DNA of 64,000 nt from NCBI RefSeq assembly GCF_001625215.2, contig NC_030381.2:44700689-44764688 (forward strand), given 5' to 3'. This stretch comes from Daucus carota subsp. sativus. Lineage: Eukaryota > Streptophyta > Magnoliopsida > Apiales > Apiaceae. The translations under genes and the position numbers were made by a program. Below, one piece after another: positions 28,222 through 40,626 of this stretch (position 1 is the first letter of the stretch; each line of letters opens with the position of its first letter). Under the pieces are notes generated by a model. That model had not been told where the DNA came from. It worked only from the letters and a program-made list of their open reading frames with translations, and searched no databases.

Positions 28222-28455
28222 CTATGAAAGAATATTCCGGGTTTTTATGCGACCCACCCGATTTCCACTGGGCATGCAGCAAGTTCCTGCCATATCAGGA
28301 GCGTGGCATTTATTGCTGTTCCATTGATCAAGCCACTCATTGAGCTTTTTGGATCTGATAGCATCTTCCAACCATATGAGAGTTTGAAAAAGGCATTGAA
28401 TTCGGTTCCTCCAATCATGGCACTCATTACTACGTCTAATTGATTTCAAATTCAA
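28222..28455 (-). other. Open reading frame in the Helitron 5' part, unrecognised
   Basis: Two overlapping minus-strand frames are open for 60-77 codons here. One reads GGTEFNAFFKLSYGWKMLSD, which looks protein-like, but I cannot assign a family. It could be a captured gene fragment, as Helitrons often carry, or chance. There is no start context or splice support. Confidence 0.25.
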
Positions 28456-29519
28456 ACATGATAATTAATCATAACAAATCCGTGCTTATTTATCTAAATC
28501 AATCTCTTCCTCCTCCATTATGCTCTCTGCTATTTTTTATATAAAATTCGAAATTCTTATTATCTACTTGCATCTGTAATCATTTGATCATTTTTTTCTC
28601 TCTCGATTTGTAGAGTGTATGGTAGTAACATTTATTTTATATTGCAGTGATAACGGTGGTCGTGTTTTTTTAGCATGAAGACGGATTCAACGTCGTCAAC
28701 AGGTTTTGCAATCCTTTTTATGATAATGTTGCGGTATCGAAATCCTCGATTATAATCGTAAATTTTTGTTTCTGCAGGTGTGAAAAGAAATGGATGTGGA
28801 TCGTGGTAAAAGTGTTGAGACAATTTTCAAGAATCAAAAGAAAGCACATGCATGAGGTAATTGATTTCCGCACTAGAGTAAAGTTTTCATACGCATTCAT
28901 TTTCAAGATACAGTACTCTTGGTCTTGGTTCCTCAAAAGTCTTGGACGCGATCGTATTGTCGTTAACGTCTTCATGTAGAATCATTAGTGTGATATACAA
29001 CAATTTGTAATAAGTTTGTATCTGTTATTAATTATTAGGTATTCTCATGTTGGGAGCTCATATGATTCACCTAATATTGGATTAAGGTAGTTATTGGGTG
29101 AAAGTTTGGAAAGCTGGAGAGGCCTTTTTTGAAAGTATACGACCTCCACATATGGGATTGTGGCTTAGCATTGGTGTATGTTCTATTTTTTTGTATTTTT
29201 GTTCCAGTTTTTAAGTTTTTTATATTGTATAGATGACATGATATTTTGTAATTAATTTTTTTGACATTATTTTTGCATAATTTCCTTTCGTATTGATAGT
29301 GATTATGATGCATATATGTCCACTAATGCATTTATTGATCCTTTTTTTATGATTGAGTTTTCCTTGCAGCTACTGAAAAGAGATGATTCGTCCAGGCCAC
29401 TATCGGATGCTCACCGTGTGAAGATTTATATTCACTTTTTCCCAACATCTGATCAAGGCTTTTTGTTTACTTCTTATTGCGTGTCATTGTATTTTGACAA
29501 GAGACACCGAGAATGAATA

Positions 29520-30940
29520 TGACCCAATTTCCGTCCAGATACATGAATCTAGCCTACTATAACTCATATGTGTATAAGGAAATGTAGTCAAAATATATTT
29601 GATTTTCGATGATTTTGGCATTAATTCTTTTTTGTATAATATGTAGTGGTTTCCATATTCACTATATTCAATTTTCAAATCTAGACCTTTTGTTATAATT
29701 TCAAATTAATGAAGTACTTTTTCACTTCACAATTTTAGCTCTCGATAAGAAAGTTTTTATATATTAGATTTTTAAATATTCAAATACATAGATCTAGACT
29801 GTTATAGCTCATATGCAAATAGGGAAGTCAAACTTTATTTGATTTTCATTGATGTTGACATTAATTACTAAAATACCATTTACATTTAATGTTTGTGGTT
29901 TCCACGTTCATTATATTTAAATTTTCAAATCAAGACTTTTTGTTATAATTTCAAATTAATAGAGTTTTTTTTCACTCCATAATTTTAGATCTTGATAAGA
30001 AAGTTTTTATATATTTGACCTTTTAAATTTTTGGATACATGAGTCTATCATGCTATAACCCATATGTAAATAAGGAAAAATAGTCGAATTTTATTTTATT
30101 TAACTAATTTTGGCCGTTATTATTACAATCCTTTTTTGTATAATATAAATTGATTTCCATATTCAATACATTTAATTTTTAAATCAAGACTTTTGATATT
30201 TACATATATTAATTATTATTTCTGAATATTTTCTGATACATGGATATAGACTGCTATAATTCATAGCAAAAAAGGAAACGTAGTCAAACATAATTTGATT
30301 TCCACTTTTTTAGGCATTTAATATTCAAAACTTTTTCGTATAATCTGTGCAGTTTTCATATTTACTATATTCAATTTTCAGATGGACTTTTTGTTTTAAT
30401 TTCCGATTAATGGAGTTTTTTTTTTTTCACTTCACAATTTTAACTTTTGATAAAGAAGTTTCTATATATTAGACTTTTAAAATTTTCAAATACATGAATC
30501 TAGCCTGCTATAACTTATATGTCAATAAGGAAAAATAGTCAAATTTTATTTGATTTTCAATAATTTTGGCATTTATTATTACAATCCATTTTTGCATAAA
30601 ATGTGGTGGTTTACATATACACTATATTTAATTTTCAAATCAAAACTTTTTGTTATAAATTCAAATTAATGGAGTCTTTTCTCATTCTATAATTTCAGCT
30701 CTTGATATATAGGGAAGTATTCATACACTCAGTTTTACAAATTTTCGATACATGAATCTGGACTGTAATAGCTTATATGCGAATAGGAAGTCAAACTTCA
30801 TTTGATTTCCACAGATTTTGACATTTATTACTACAACAATACTTTTTCGTTTAATTTATACAGTTTTCATGTTCATTACATTCAATTTCCAGATCAAGAA
30901 TTTTTGTTATAATTTCATTATTAATGGAGCATTTTTTTTC
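29520..30940. repeat. Tandem array, unit about 200-260 bp, six copies
   Basis: Each unit contains ATACATGAATCTAGCCT-type sequence, then CTATAACTCATATG, TTTGATTTTCATTGATTTTG, TTTCAAATCAAGACTTTTTG and CACTTCACAATTTTAG. The ATACATGAATCT motif recurs at about 29540, 29784, 30034, 30237, 30490 and 30750. Units are diverged and AT-rich. There is no coding potential. Confidence 0.85.
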
Positions 30941-30941
30941 A

Positions 30942-33900
30942 TACCTGTGTGTGTAGCACGGACCAAAATGCTTAAATAATTTTCATGTGGTAATAAATGA
31001 GCATATTTTTATTTAAATAAATTAACAATAAAAATTTTTACATGCGGTTTATTATAATTTTTTGTTATTCTATTCAAGATACGAGGTGTTGCCATTAGGC
31101 GACAACGAGAAATTTTAATTATATAGTCATTACTATTTTCATGTCTTTTATAAATATTTTTGAAAAAAATTTATTTTTTAATTATTTTAATTATACAATT
31201 AATAATTTAATAATAGATCCATAAACTTATAAATTTTTATTCCAAACATAAATTATTATTATATTAAAATTTGGTTATATTAATGATACTAATGAAAAAT
31301 CTGTTCCGTTATAAAATCGATACAGAATCTATTCCATTATTGATATTTATGACGTATATATTCTTATTGTCAATTTCTAATATAGACAATAATTGTAGCA
31401 TATAATTTTGATAATGTAACTCAATTATGACTACATATGTATTTCTTTTTTCTTTTTAAATCACACATGTATTTCTTTATTGATTATTCCTTCAAGATTA
31501 AGTATTTTTTAACATGTTTATCAATTTTTACTAAGGACGGGAGCAAACTCTATCATCAGCATATTCACTTTAATTAATGATACTAATGAAAAATCTATTA
31601 CGTTGTCTTTCATAACTTATATCTCATATCATACTGTTTGTTAATAAAAAAATGTATAGCTTAACTGGAAAAAAAAAACAAAAAAATCCTATCAGTGTAC
31701 GTAGCACGGGCTAAAATGCTATGAGCATTTTTCTATTTGAATTAAAATTTGATAGATGAGCATCGTTTTATTCAAATAACTTAACAATAAAATTCTTTGC
31801 ATACAGTTTATTATTATTTTTTGCTATTTTATTTAAGGTATGAGGCATCGCCGTTAGGCGACGCCGAGAAACTTTAATTATATAATCATTACTATTTTCA
31901 TGTTTTTTTATAAATATTTTAGATAAAAATTACTTAATATTTTTTTATTATTTTAACTATACAAATAATGATTTAATAATATATCCACAAACTTATAGAT
32001 TTTTATTCCAAACATGAAATACTATTATTATATCAAATATTTGATTATATTAATGATATTAATGAAAAATATATCCCGTAATAAATATTTATCAATTTTT
32101 TTTATTAAGGACGGGAGGAAACTCTATCAGCAGCATATTCACCATAATTTTATAATTAAGGAATGGAAGGAAGCTTTATAACTTGCATAACTGGGTTAAG
32201 TTTATTGTTATTTATGTTTCAAAATACAAAATTTTATATAGTACGCGTCGTTATAATTTCTGTTGTGTGCCTTTTTTTTTCATTCGACATTCGTATATAT
32301 CACCTTTAACATCTACATCGTATTGATCGCCAATAACATAACTCGGGTATTTTGACTGTTACCTACGCTGCCTTTCTGAACTTATATCTCATATCATACC
32401 GTTTGTCAATAAAAAAATGTATAGTTTAACTACATAAAAAAAATCAAAAAATCATACCCGTGTGCATAGCACGGGCCAAAATGTTATGAGCATATTTTTA
32501 TTGAAATAAAAATTTGATAAAGGAGCATATTTTTATTTAAATAACTTGACAATAAAAAATTTTATATACGGTGTACTATAATTTTTTGTTATTTTATTTA
32601 AGATTCGAGGAGTCGCCGTTAGGCGACGCCGAGAAATTTTAATTCTATAGTCGTTATTATTTTGGTGTCTTTTATAAATATTTTAGAAAATAATACCTGA
32701 TATTTTTGATTATTTAACAATACAGATAATGATTTGATAATAGATCCATAAAGTTATAAATTTTTATTCCAAACATGAAATATTATTATTATATTAAATA
32801 TTTGATTATATTAATGATACTAATTAAAAATCTATTCCGTTATAAAATCAATACAGAATCTATTCCATTATAAATATTTATCACGTATATCTTTTTATTA
32901 TCAATTTTCAATATAAGCAATAATCGTAGCATATAATTGTAGTAATCTAACTGAATGATGACTACATATGTATTTCTTTATTGATGTATTACCTTAAAGT
33001 TATTTATTTCTTAACCTATTTATCAATTTTTATTAAGGAAGGGAGGAAACTCTATCATTTGCATATTCACCTTAATTTTATAATTAAGGTATGGATGGAA
33101 GCTTTATGATACGCATAATCAGGTTAAGTTTATAATCATTTATGTTTCTAAACACAAAGATTTATATCGTCCGCGTCATTATAATTTTTGTTGCGTGATT
33201 TTATTTTTTTTCAATCGACATTCGTATATATTATGCTTAACATCTACAACGCACTGATCGTCAATAACATAACTCGAGTATTTTGACTCTTACATACGTT
33301 GTCTTTCGTAACTTATATCTTATATCATACTGTTTATTAATAAAAAATGTATAGTTTAACTAGATTAAAAAACAAAAAATTATATCCGTGTGCGTAGCAC
33401 GGGCCAAAAAGCTACGAGTATATTTTTATTTAAATAAAAATTTCATAAATGAGCATATTTTCATTTAAATAACTTCACAATAAAAATTTTACATATAGTT
33501 TATTATATTTTTTGTTATTTTATTTAACATTCGAGGCGTCGCCTTTGGACGACGCCAAGAAATTTTAATTATACAACCATTACTATTTTCATATCTTTTA
33601 TAAATATTTTGGAACATATTACCTAATATTTTTGATTATTTAACTATACAAATAATGATTCGATAATAGATCCATAAAATTATAAATTTTTATTCCAAAC
33701 ATGAATTATTATTATTATATTAAATATTTATTTATATTAATGACACTAATTAAAAATCTATTCCGGTATAAAATCAATACAGAATCTATTCCATTATAGA
33801 TGTTTATCGCGTATACCTCTTCTTATTATCAATTTTCATTACAAGCAATAATCGTAGCATATAATTTTAGTAATGTAACTGAATTATGACTACATATGTA

Positions 33901-36120
33901 TTCTTTTATTGATGTATTATCTTAAGGTTGATTATTTCTTAACTTATTTATCAATTTTTATCAAGGAAGGGAGAATACTCTATCATTTGCATATTCACCT
34001 TAATTTTATAATGAAGTATGGATGGAAGAATTATAATACGCATAATCAGGTTAAGTGTTTATAATTATTTATGTTCTAAATACAAAGATTTATATAGTCC
34101 GCGTCCTCATAATTTCTGTTGCATGAGTTTATTTTTTTTAATCGATATTTGTATATATTATCTTTAACATCTACAACGTACTGATCGTCAATAACATAAC
34201 TCGAGTATTTTCATTTAAATAACTTAACAATAAAATTTTTATATATAATTTATTATATTTTTTGTTATTTTATTTAAGATTCGAGGCATCGCCAAGAAAT
34301 TTTAATTTTATAGTCATTACTATTTTTATGTCTTTTATAGATATTTTAGAAACAATTACCGAATATTTTTTATTATTATTTTAACTATACAAATAATGAT
34401 TTGATCATGGATCCATGAAGATATAAATTTTTATTCCAAACACGAAATATTATTATATTAAATATTTGGTTATATTAATTATACTAATGATCAATCTATT
34501 CCGTTATAAAATCAATGCAGAATCTATTCCATTGTAGATATTTATGATGTATATCCTCTTATTATCAATTTTCAATAGGCAATAATTATAGCATATGTAT
34601 AGTTTTAGTAATGTAACTGAATTATGACTACATATGTATTCCTTTATTGATGTATTACTTTAAGGCTAATTATTTCTCAACATATTCACCTTAATTCTAT
34701 AATTAAGGAATGGATGGAAGTTTTATAATACGTATAATCAGGTTAAGTTTATAATTATTTATGTTTCTAAATTCAAAGATTTATATAGTCCGTGTCGTCA
34801 TAATTTCCGTTGTGTGATTTTATTTTTTTAAATTGACATTCGTATATATTATTTTTAACATTTGCAACGTATTGATCGTCAATAACATAACTCGAGTATT
34901 TTGAATGTTACATACGTTAGTTTTCATAACTTATATCTCATATCATACTGTTTGTTAATAAAAAAATTATAGTCTAACTAGATAAAAAAAAAATCATACC
35001 CGTGTGCGTAGCACGGGCGAAAATGCTACATGTATATTTTTATTTAAATAAATTTTTCATAAATGAGAAAATTTTCATTTAAATAACTAAACAATAAAAT
35101 TTTTACATATAGTTTATTATAGTTTTTGTTGTTTTATTTAAGATTCGAGGCGTAGCCGAGAAATTTTAATTATATAGTCATTACTATTTTTCATATCTTT
35201 TATAAATGTTTTGGAAACAATTATCGAATATTTTTTTATTATTTTAACGATACAAATAATGATTTGATCATAGATTCATGAACATATAAATTTTTATTCC
35301 AAACATGAAATATATTATTATATTAAATATTTGGTTATTGTAATGATATTAATGAAAAATCTATTCCGTTATAAAATCAATACAGAATCTATTCCATTAT
35401 AGATATTTATCACGTATATTCTCTTAGTATCAATTTTCAATATAGGCAATAATTATAGCATTATATAATTTTAGTAATGTAACTAAATTGTGAATACATA
35501 TGTATTCCCTAATTGATGTATTACTTTAAGGTTAATTATTTCTTAACATATTTATCAATTTTTATTAAGGACGGGAGGAAACTCTATTATCAGCATATTC
35601 ACCTTAATTTTATAATTGAGGAATGGATGGAAGCTCTGTAATCAGCATAATCAGGTTAAGTTAATAATTATATATATTTCTAAATACAAAGATTTATATA
35701 GTCCGCGTCGTTATAATTTCTGTTGCGTGATTTTATTTTTTCAATCGACATTTGTATATATTATTTTTAACATCTACAACGTACTGTTCGCTAATAACAA
35801 AACTCGAGTATTTTGACTCTTACGTACGTTGCTTTCATAACTTATATCTCATATCATACTGTTTGTTAATAAAAATGTATAGGTTAACTCGATAAAAAAA
35901 ACAAAAAACATACACGTGTGCGTAGCACGAGACAAAATGCTAATAAACATTTAAAATTCTATAATTTAAAACTCATAATAAATAATTTGACTGCGCTGAT
36001 TACCCGCCAGATTTGGGGTTAATCACGACATAAAGTATAGATTAAGTTTTTTTTTTTAAAACAAAGTATAGATTAAGTCGATAAAAATCAAAGAATCAAT
36101 AACCGTGTGCGTAGCACGGG
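30942..36120. repeat. Tandem array of 0.75-0.93-kb units carrying Helitron-type terminal hairpins
   Basis: The hairpin motif (consensus CCGTGTGCGTAGCACGGG, followed by CAAAATGCTA) occurs at about 30942, 31692, 32455, 33384, 34995, 35911 and finally 36103. Between hairpins the same sequence recurs: TTATTTAAGATTCGAGGCG, AATTTTTATTCCAAACATGA, AATCTATTCCGTTATAAAAT, AACTTATATCTCATATCATA. A copy lacking its hairpin lies around 34200-34300. Units are AT-rich and non-coding. Confidence 0.85.
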
Positions 36121-36133
36121 CAAAAAAAGCTAG

Positions 36134-37143
36134 TTGCAGTAACAGAATACATTACAGGACTAAAAAATTCAAAATACAACTCAGAATACTGACCTTACAG
36201 TACTGTGATTCTGTGAAGATATGAAAAGCGGACTAACTATTTTAAAAAAAGAAAGAAATATTCAAATTATCAAGATCTTTATAAAAAAATTTAAATAATA
36301 AGTATCAGGTATGCGTTTTGTTCATTCCAAACCCATACCTGGTGTTTGGTTTAAAATTTTCTTTTATCAATCACATTCCTCAAACCCACAAGGTATGAAA
36401 TTTTCATACTCAAAGGGAGAGGTGGGTATGAAACATGGGTTTCTAGAATCAAATTCTTTTTCTTTTATTTCATTACTGTTTATATCATTTCATGTAAATT
36501 ATTAATACAAAATGAAATTAATGACTCAAAAATGTATATAAATATTAATTTAATGATATTTTAAAGTAATTACAACTAATAACTAATAAATATTATAATT
36601 CCATCATATTTATTCCACCACTCAACCAAACACCTGATATCAGAAATGATACCTCAAACCCATACCATCTCAATCCGATTTCTCATTCCAAACTTATATA
36701 CCCTCTCCGACCAAACGACCCCAAGCATGTTCAAGAGGTTCTGTACATGAGGTCTCAAACAGGAAAATAACGAGTCTGGACCTATATAGAGTTCCAAAAA
36801 ATATTTAATTTTTTTTATAAATTTAAGATTTAAACTTTGTCCGTTTTTCAAAAATGTGACTCCCGTTAGGCTGCTGTTAGTGACATTTAACGAAAACCAC
36901 ATTTTTAAAAAGTGAAGCCAAAGTTTGACCATCTTTTTGAGAATTTGGAACTCTAACCAACGTTTTGAAAATCGATGTAAATTTTGACCACAGGCCCACA
37001 AATATGAAATTTACTCTATTTAGTATTTTCAAATACTTATATTTTATATTATATCTAAAAATCATTTACTAGGTTTTTGGAGACACTCTCACATGTGTTC
37101 TTCGGGATGACATTATGCATTGATTACATATTACTGTACTGTA
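36134..37143. other. Intergenic, possible diverged MITE at about 36340-36720
   Basis: TACCTGGTGTTTGGTTTAAA at about 36344 and CAACCAAACACCTGATATCA at about 36626 are inverted counterparts, and CCAAACCCATACC-like words recur on both sides. This suggests a decayed terminal-repeat element, but its ends are unclear. Nothing else is recognised. Confidence 0.35.
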
Positions 37144-37447
37144 CTCCCTCCGTCTCAATTTATAGGTCTATTTTGGAATAAACACACATATTAAGAAAAA
37201 AAGTTGGTTAGATAGAATCTTATCTCATGTATCATTAATTAATGCATTGATAATTGAGAATATAGTGGAGTTTCAAAAAAATCACAATAAATATAGAGAT
37301 TTAGTGCATTGAGAAATGAAAATAATGTTGAGTTTCAAAAAAGTCACAATTAATGTGTAGATAAATTTGTATTGAAAGAAGAGAGGGACAAGTGTTTTGG
37401 GACAATTTTTTTTTCCAAAATGGACCTATAAATTGAGACGGAGGGAG
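37144..37447. mobile_element. Stowaway-type MITE, copy 2
   Basis: Ends CTCCCTCCGTCTCAATTTAT and ATAAATTGAGACGGAGGGAG, flanked by TA. The interior matches copies 1 and 3, including TTGTATTGAAAGAAG and AAATCACAATAAATATAG. Confidence 0.92.
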
Positions 37448-38210
37448 TATTACACATTTCTGAGTTTCAAGATTGGTGTGCTAAGCACACTACACTCATA
37501 AATCAGTTTATTACTGTACAATCTCTAACAGACAGAAATCCAGATTCCACGGCAGAGTTACAGAACGCACAAACAGATCATTTTTGGTTGGATTACAGAC
37601 GCTTGCATGCGTACAATAGTAGGAATATCAATTATTAGTGGCTAATTACCAAGAAATCTGTACCCACATGTAATAATATAAATAATGAATTAATAATTAT
37701 GTTTTCTGATCATTTGATTATATTGTCTAATTATGATCAACGAAATGAAGGATTGATGTTTGATCATGTATTGAAGGGGAAAATGCCTATAAAAAATTGG
37801 GAAAAAGTAGTGGTGCAGTGGATTCCATTTCCTTTTTGTTTTCTTCTGCTTGGATTTTGCATTGAAGAATATAATCGTAGTCTAGCGCCGGTAGTGGAGC
37901 CCTAAACTTTGCAAAAATACTTTTCGGTTTTTTAACCTACGTCATAACTTATATTAGAGAATATTACTAAATAAAGTTATATTTATATTTAAATTGATTG
38001 TGACAATAGGAAAATGTGTCTAGGATTTGACAAGATTTCACAATGTTTTTTAAAGGATTTTGACATGAAAGCCGTATTCTTGTAGTAGGGATGTCTGAAT
38101 TCGTGTCAACGTAGTCTCCAATAGTATTACATGAGTGGGGAACAAATAGGCTCTGTTGAATGAGTGGCGGTTAGTTAATAGGCAGCATAGATGAAGGAGA
38201 ATCGACATGG

Positions 38211-38605
38211 ATAGGGGTGTAAATGAGCCAAACAGTTCGTGAGCTGCTCGAACTCGGCTCATAAAATATTCGAATTTGGCTCGAAAATAATCAGGCTGAA
38301 CTCGAGCTCGAGCTATTCGAATAGTTTCCCGAACCGAATTCGAGCTTCATATTACTCGGTTCGGAACTCGGTTCGAGAGGCTCGCGAGCCTAATCGAGCC
38401 TGTATTATTATAATTATTTTTATATTATTATATAAAATATTTAATTTTTTTATCTTTTTTTATATATATATAATCAAATCGAACTCGAGCCGAACCAATC
38501 ATGTTTTGAATTATTGTTAATATTTTGTGAAATCTTTCGAGTTTTAGAAATGAACTCAAGTCTATCCGAACTTTCACGAACCGAGCTTCGAGCTTAAAAT
38601 TTTAA
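38211..38605. repeat. GAGCTCGAA-rich interspersed repeat
   Basis: It begins GGGGTGTAAATGAGCC and carries many interleaved GAGCTCGA, TTCGAG and CCGAACC words in both orientations, ending near CGAACCGAGCTTCGAGC. This composition is typical of an abundant plant non-autonomous DNA element, but I could not define terminal repeats. Confidence 0.4.
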
Positions 38606-38722
38606 AATAGAGATACCCGCTCTACTAGATTGAAAAATAGAGGCATACGCAGGTACCTAATTTTAAAACGAGAAATACCCGCTCTGCTAGATTAAAAAAC
38701 AGAGGCACATGTAGGTACCCAC
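38606..38722. repeat. Two-copy direct repeat, about 60 bp
   Basis: The words ATACCCGCTCT, CTAGATT and AGAGGCA followed by AGGTACC occur in order at 38612-38655 and again at 38674-38719. Confidence 0.7.
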
Positions 38723-39195
38723 TCTCATTTTCACACACTCCATTTTACTCTACCTTATATGTAATCACCATTTGAAAACAAATAATTCAATAGAAAAGCT
38801 GAAATTAAATAAAGACCTTCACTACGAAATTTATCTTCAAACTACAGGTTCTTGAAATAAAGAACAGAGAACTAACGAGTTAGGATCATGCTCCTGAGAG
38901 CTCAAACCTATAAATCATTTTTCCTCAACTGTGCTCTCAAATAAAAGTATCATTCCAAAAGAAGCAGGTTTTACTCTTAAGCAAAAAAAGTTCATATTTT
39001 CGGACAGAATCGTTGAGAACAAGTTTCCTTGGTCATTTCTTACATTATATAATCACCACTGCACATAATTAATTTATTTCACATGATTACATTACAGTAT
39101 AATCACCCTATACATATGAATTAAAGCACGTTAAATAAGTGCATCCTAATTAATTAATTGGTATCCAAGGTTTTGGGCATTTCTGTGAACTTGTA

Positions 39196-39469
39196 CTCCC
39201 TTCGTCTCAATTTATAGGTCAGAAAAAAGTTGGTTAGATAGAATTTTATCTCATGTATCATTGATTAGTGCATTGATAAGTGAGAATATTGTTGAGTTTC
39301 AAAAAAATCACAATAAATATAGGGATTTAGTGCATTGAGAAATGAGAATAATGTTGAGTTTCAAAAAAATCACAATTAATATAAATTTGTATTGAAAGAA
39401 GGGAGGGACAAGTATTTTGGGACAAATTTTTTTTTTCCAAACTGGACCTATAAATTGAGACGGAGGGAG
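39196..39469. mobile_element. Stowaway-type MITE, copy 3 (internally shortened)
   Basis: Ends CTCCCTTCGTCTCAATTTAT and ATAAATTGAGACGGAGGGAG, with TA on each side. It matches copy 2 throughout but lacks about 30 bp directly after the left terminal repeat. Confidence 0.9.
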
Positions 39470-39954
39470 TAATTTACATGCTCGCCTCATTTATCATCCA
39501 TGTTTTATAAATTATAATCCACCAACTCTCTGTTGTTATATCTCATGGATTTTACTGTAATTTAATATCGATTAACCTAATACAATACGTCTTTCTAGAC
39601 TCCAAAAATCAAGGAGTTGACAGGTTGTCTTCATCACCGGGACACCAGTGCCCAAAACATACCAGTTTCATATGAAGTACAGTATAAGCAAGTTTGATCA
39701 TTTTAATTGTTCATAATTATATTATACAAATTTAACATGCACATATTTAACAGATTCTTGGATACGCATCTTCGGCATAAATATCAGTATCTTCTCTACT
39801 CCAAGGCTGCTTTATAATATTGCATTTCGTTCGTTGCAAGTGAACACAACCTACAGTTTTAAATCCATACCACTAGATTATAACATGACCTTTAATTTGA
39901 TAATCTCACAGCTTTAGGCCTCGGACGGGAATCTCTTTCGAGGCAAATTAAGAG

Positions 39955-40150
39955 ATGGTGAAAAAAGTGATCACTGCTTTCAAATATGGTGTGCTAAGCA
40001 TATATATGCATGCAAAAATAAAATTTCTTACCTGTAAAGCTAAAACTGCTGGTTAGACATTTTCTCAAGGACATGCATATGTAAAACATGGCTTAGATTT
40101 TCTTCTACTCGATCCCACTTTATGGCTCAAGGCTGTTAGCTATGTAACAT
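39955..40150 (+). promoter_or_regulatory. Upstream segment conserved between the ABCG paralogues (copy A)
   Basis: AGTGATCACTG, then TGGTGTGCTAAGCATA, TCTTACCTGTAAAGC and, further on, CCACTTTATGGCTCAAGGCT. The same words in the same order occur at 44735-44970 upstream of the second ABCG gene, and the TGGTGTACTAAGCATAAATG part again at about 50255. This is either shared duplicated flank or a promoter module; the sequence alone does not decide. Confidence 0.5.
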
Positions 40151-40441
40151 GATTGATTACATTTCACATTCAACTGCCAATAATACTTCAACCACTCTTT
40201 AACTAAGAGTATCCGTTCTAAGATTTGAACTCCAGATATTCCGTATTATCAAGGCTCTGATATCATCGTAAGTGACCAACTTGTGACCGAAAGTAATAGG
40301 TTTTACAGATTTAAGGATTTTTATAAAAGTTGAATTATTGGGGAATTTAGTAATAAGATGCCAGCTACGTCCAAGATTATGCAGATACGATCGGGATTGT
40401 ACCATTGTCTGATTAGAGCTGAAAACTAATTAAAGTGTTTA

Positions 40442-40449
40442 TATATAAA
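40442..40449 (+). promoter_or_regulatory. Candidate TATA box of the first ABCG gene
   Basis: TATATAAA lies 178 bp before the start codon. The position suits a transcription start near 40475 and a 5' leader of about 150 nt. AT-rich DNA makes chance matches common. Confidence 0.3.
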
Positions 40450-40626
40450 CCTTGATAGTTACATTATAGCATATTAGCCTTGTCTACTACTATTGACTTA
40501 TTTAGTGGCTTATGATTTTAAGTTATTTATAGTTATTGATTTGTTAACTAAATTAAGTACTTGCTACTCCTTCAGTGCCTCTTCACATAGAACTATACTG
40601 CAGCTTCAGGAGATCCAGTTAGTTAC

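Larger units (their letters stand above)
28098..36133 (+). mobile_element. Candidate non-autonomous Helitron, about 8.0 kb, with internal arrays
   Basis: The left end TCTATATCTATATAATTC follows an A. The right end has a 6-bp-stem hairpin (CCGTGTGCGTAGCACGGG at 36103-36120), then CAAAAAAAGCTAG, followed by T. TC at the start, a GC hairpin about 10-12 nt before CTAG, and insertion between A and T are the Helitron hallmarks. No Rep/helicase coding is visible, so it is non-autonomous. Inside are: about 1.4 kb of unclassified sequence, an array of six units of about 245 bp, and an array of about six 750-930-bp units, most ending in the terminal hairpin. The 5' boundary is less certain than the 3' one, and several serial insertions are an alternative. 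Confidence 0.7.

Noticed and set aside
30942..36120. Regularly spaced palindromic repeats, CRISPR-like at first sight
   Set aside because: The spacing is 0.75-0.93 kb, the intervening sequence is itself repeated, and the host is a plant. The motif matches Helitron 3' hairpins.
38239..38520. 93-codon frame in the GAGCTCGA-rich repeat
   Set aside because: It is composed of low-complexity repeat sequence and has no homology or splice context.
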